A DNA stretch of 15,557 bases from Lachnospiraceae bacterium UBA1712 (GTDB lineage Bacteria > Bacillota > Clostridia > Lachnospirales > Lachnospiraceae). This document shows positions 15,207 through 15,557 of this stretch, piece after piece. The position numbers and the translations under genes were made by a program. The notes below the pieces were generated by a model. It was not told the DNA's origin. It saw nothing but the letters and a program-made list of their open reading frames with translations, and ran no database searches. The first letter of the stretch is position 1; each line of letters opens with the position of its first letter. The stretch is from contig DCJA01000003.1 of the NCBI GenBank assembly GCA_002317175.1, forward strand, positions 1,457 to 17,013. The letters are read 5' to 3'.

Positions 15207-15557
15207 TTATTGAACAACCATACTGCGTTCTGTTGCGAACTTCTTGATATTAGAAGCATTAACATACTTCTTAAATCCATCCTTGTTCACCACAACCAGT
15301 GTAGGTGCCTGCATTATTCCATATTTACCAGCAAGCTCCATGTTCTCTTCTGCATCTATTGGAACATATCTTTCATTCTTAAGATATTCCTTAGCCAGCT
15401 TACAGTTTGGACAAGTCTTGGTTGTAAAGAGATACATCACATCGTTTGGTACATCAATATCAACCTTTGCAACATCATCATCCATATCTGTAAGTGTAAC
15501 AACAGCTGTTGTTGGTCTCTTCAAAACTGATCTGTCTATATCATAAACTGTACGGTT
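15207..15557 (-). CDS. C-terminal end of a larger protein with a thioredoxin-like CPNC domain (probable class III ribonucleotide reductase), cut by the window edge
   Basis: The reading frame stays open to the window edge (about 117 residues visible), so this is the 3' end of a gene. A short internal start at a TTG (15522-15524) has no binding site and is not a likely true start. The visible part has a linker, then a thioredoxin/glutaredoxin-fold domain: MYLFTTKTCPNC with the redox pair at codons 15411-15413 and 15402-15404, and a cis-proline-type QAPTLVV. From memory, domains of this look (TCPNCK...AEEN...APTLVV) are fused to the C-terminus of anaerobic ribonucleoside-triphosphate reductase (NrdD) in clostridia, where they could supply or recycle reducing power. 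That identity is an inference because the catalytic domain lies outside the window. A fused flavoprotein or other reductase is the alternative. Confidence 0.7.
   Translation of the reverse strand, partial: NRTVYDIDRSVLKRPTTAVVTLTDMDDDVAKVDIDVPNDVMYLFTTKTCPNCKLAKEYLKNERYVPIDAEENMELAGKYGIMQAPTLVVVNKDGFKKYVNASNIKKFATERSMVVQ

Overview
The window reads as chromosomal DNA of an anaerobic, low-GC Gram-positive bacterium of the class Clostridia, most likely family Lachnospiraceae. That placement rests on protein flavour: a ClpC with a UVR linker, a clostridial-type PurN, a YqhD-type iron alcohol dehydrogenase, a small protein of a type that carries the database name 'endosialidase', and a redox domain like those fused to anaerobic ribonucleotide reductase. 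All 14 protein genes and the single tRNA lie on the minus strand, so the biological reading order runs from the high-coordinate end to the low end. I see no mobile element, CRISPR array, rRNA or clear sign of horizontal transfer.

In transcription order: (1) at the right edge, the 3' end of a larger gene whose product ends in a thioredoxin-like CPNC domain, followed by a hairpin (15167-15194). (2) A long same-strand run of nucleotide genes: pyrF and pyrE (last steps of UMP synthesis), a small three-helix membrane protein, a large M29-like metallopeptidase, then purE-purM-purN-purD (four steps of IMP synthesis), and a membrane-anchored SH3 protein. Several joints are tight: 7 nt overlap of purM/purN, 16 nt between the peptidase and purE, 7 nt between pyrE and the membrane protein. 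I see no terminator until the hairpin at 6066-6085, so this stretch may be one transcript or a few overlapping ones. (3) clpC, starting only 24 nt after that hairpin and ending at a strong terminator. (4) A 136-residue acidic cytosolic protein as its own unit, with a plausible -10, a leader palindrome and a perfect terminator. (5) radA, a weak possible terminator, and an iron-dependent alcohol dehydrogenase. (6) A stand-alone tRNA-Trp with its own good promoter and terminator. Positions 1-116 show no gene.

Most genes are core housekeeping functions: pyrimidine and purine synthesis, protein quality control, DNA repair and fermentative redox. I did not find a convincing new defence or mobile system. 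The items worth a second look are the SH3 protein with an acidic cytosolic tail and a repeated FLDID motif, the large N-terminal region of the M29-like peptidase, the clpC locus without ctsR-mcsA-mcsB or a visible CtsR box, and the small 'endosialidase'-type protein with its palindromic leader. Starts were corrected to internal ATGs with better ribosome binding sites for clpC, the SH3 protein and the peptidase; purD appears to use a genuine TTG start.
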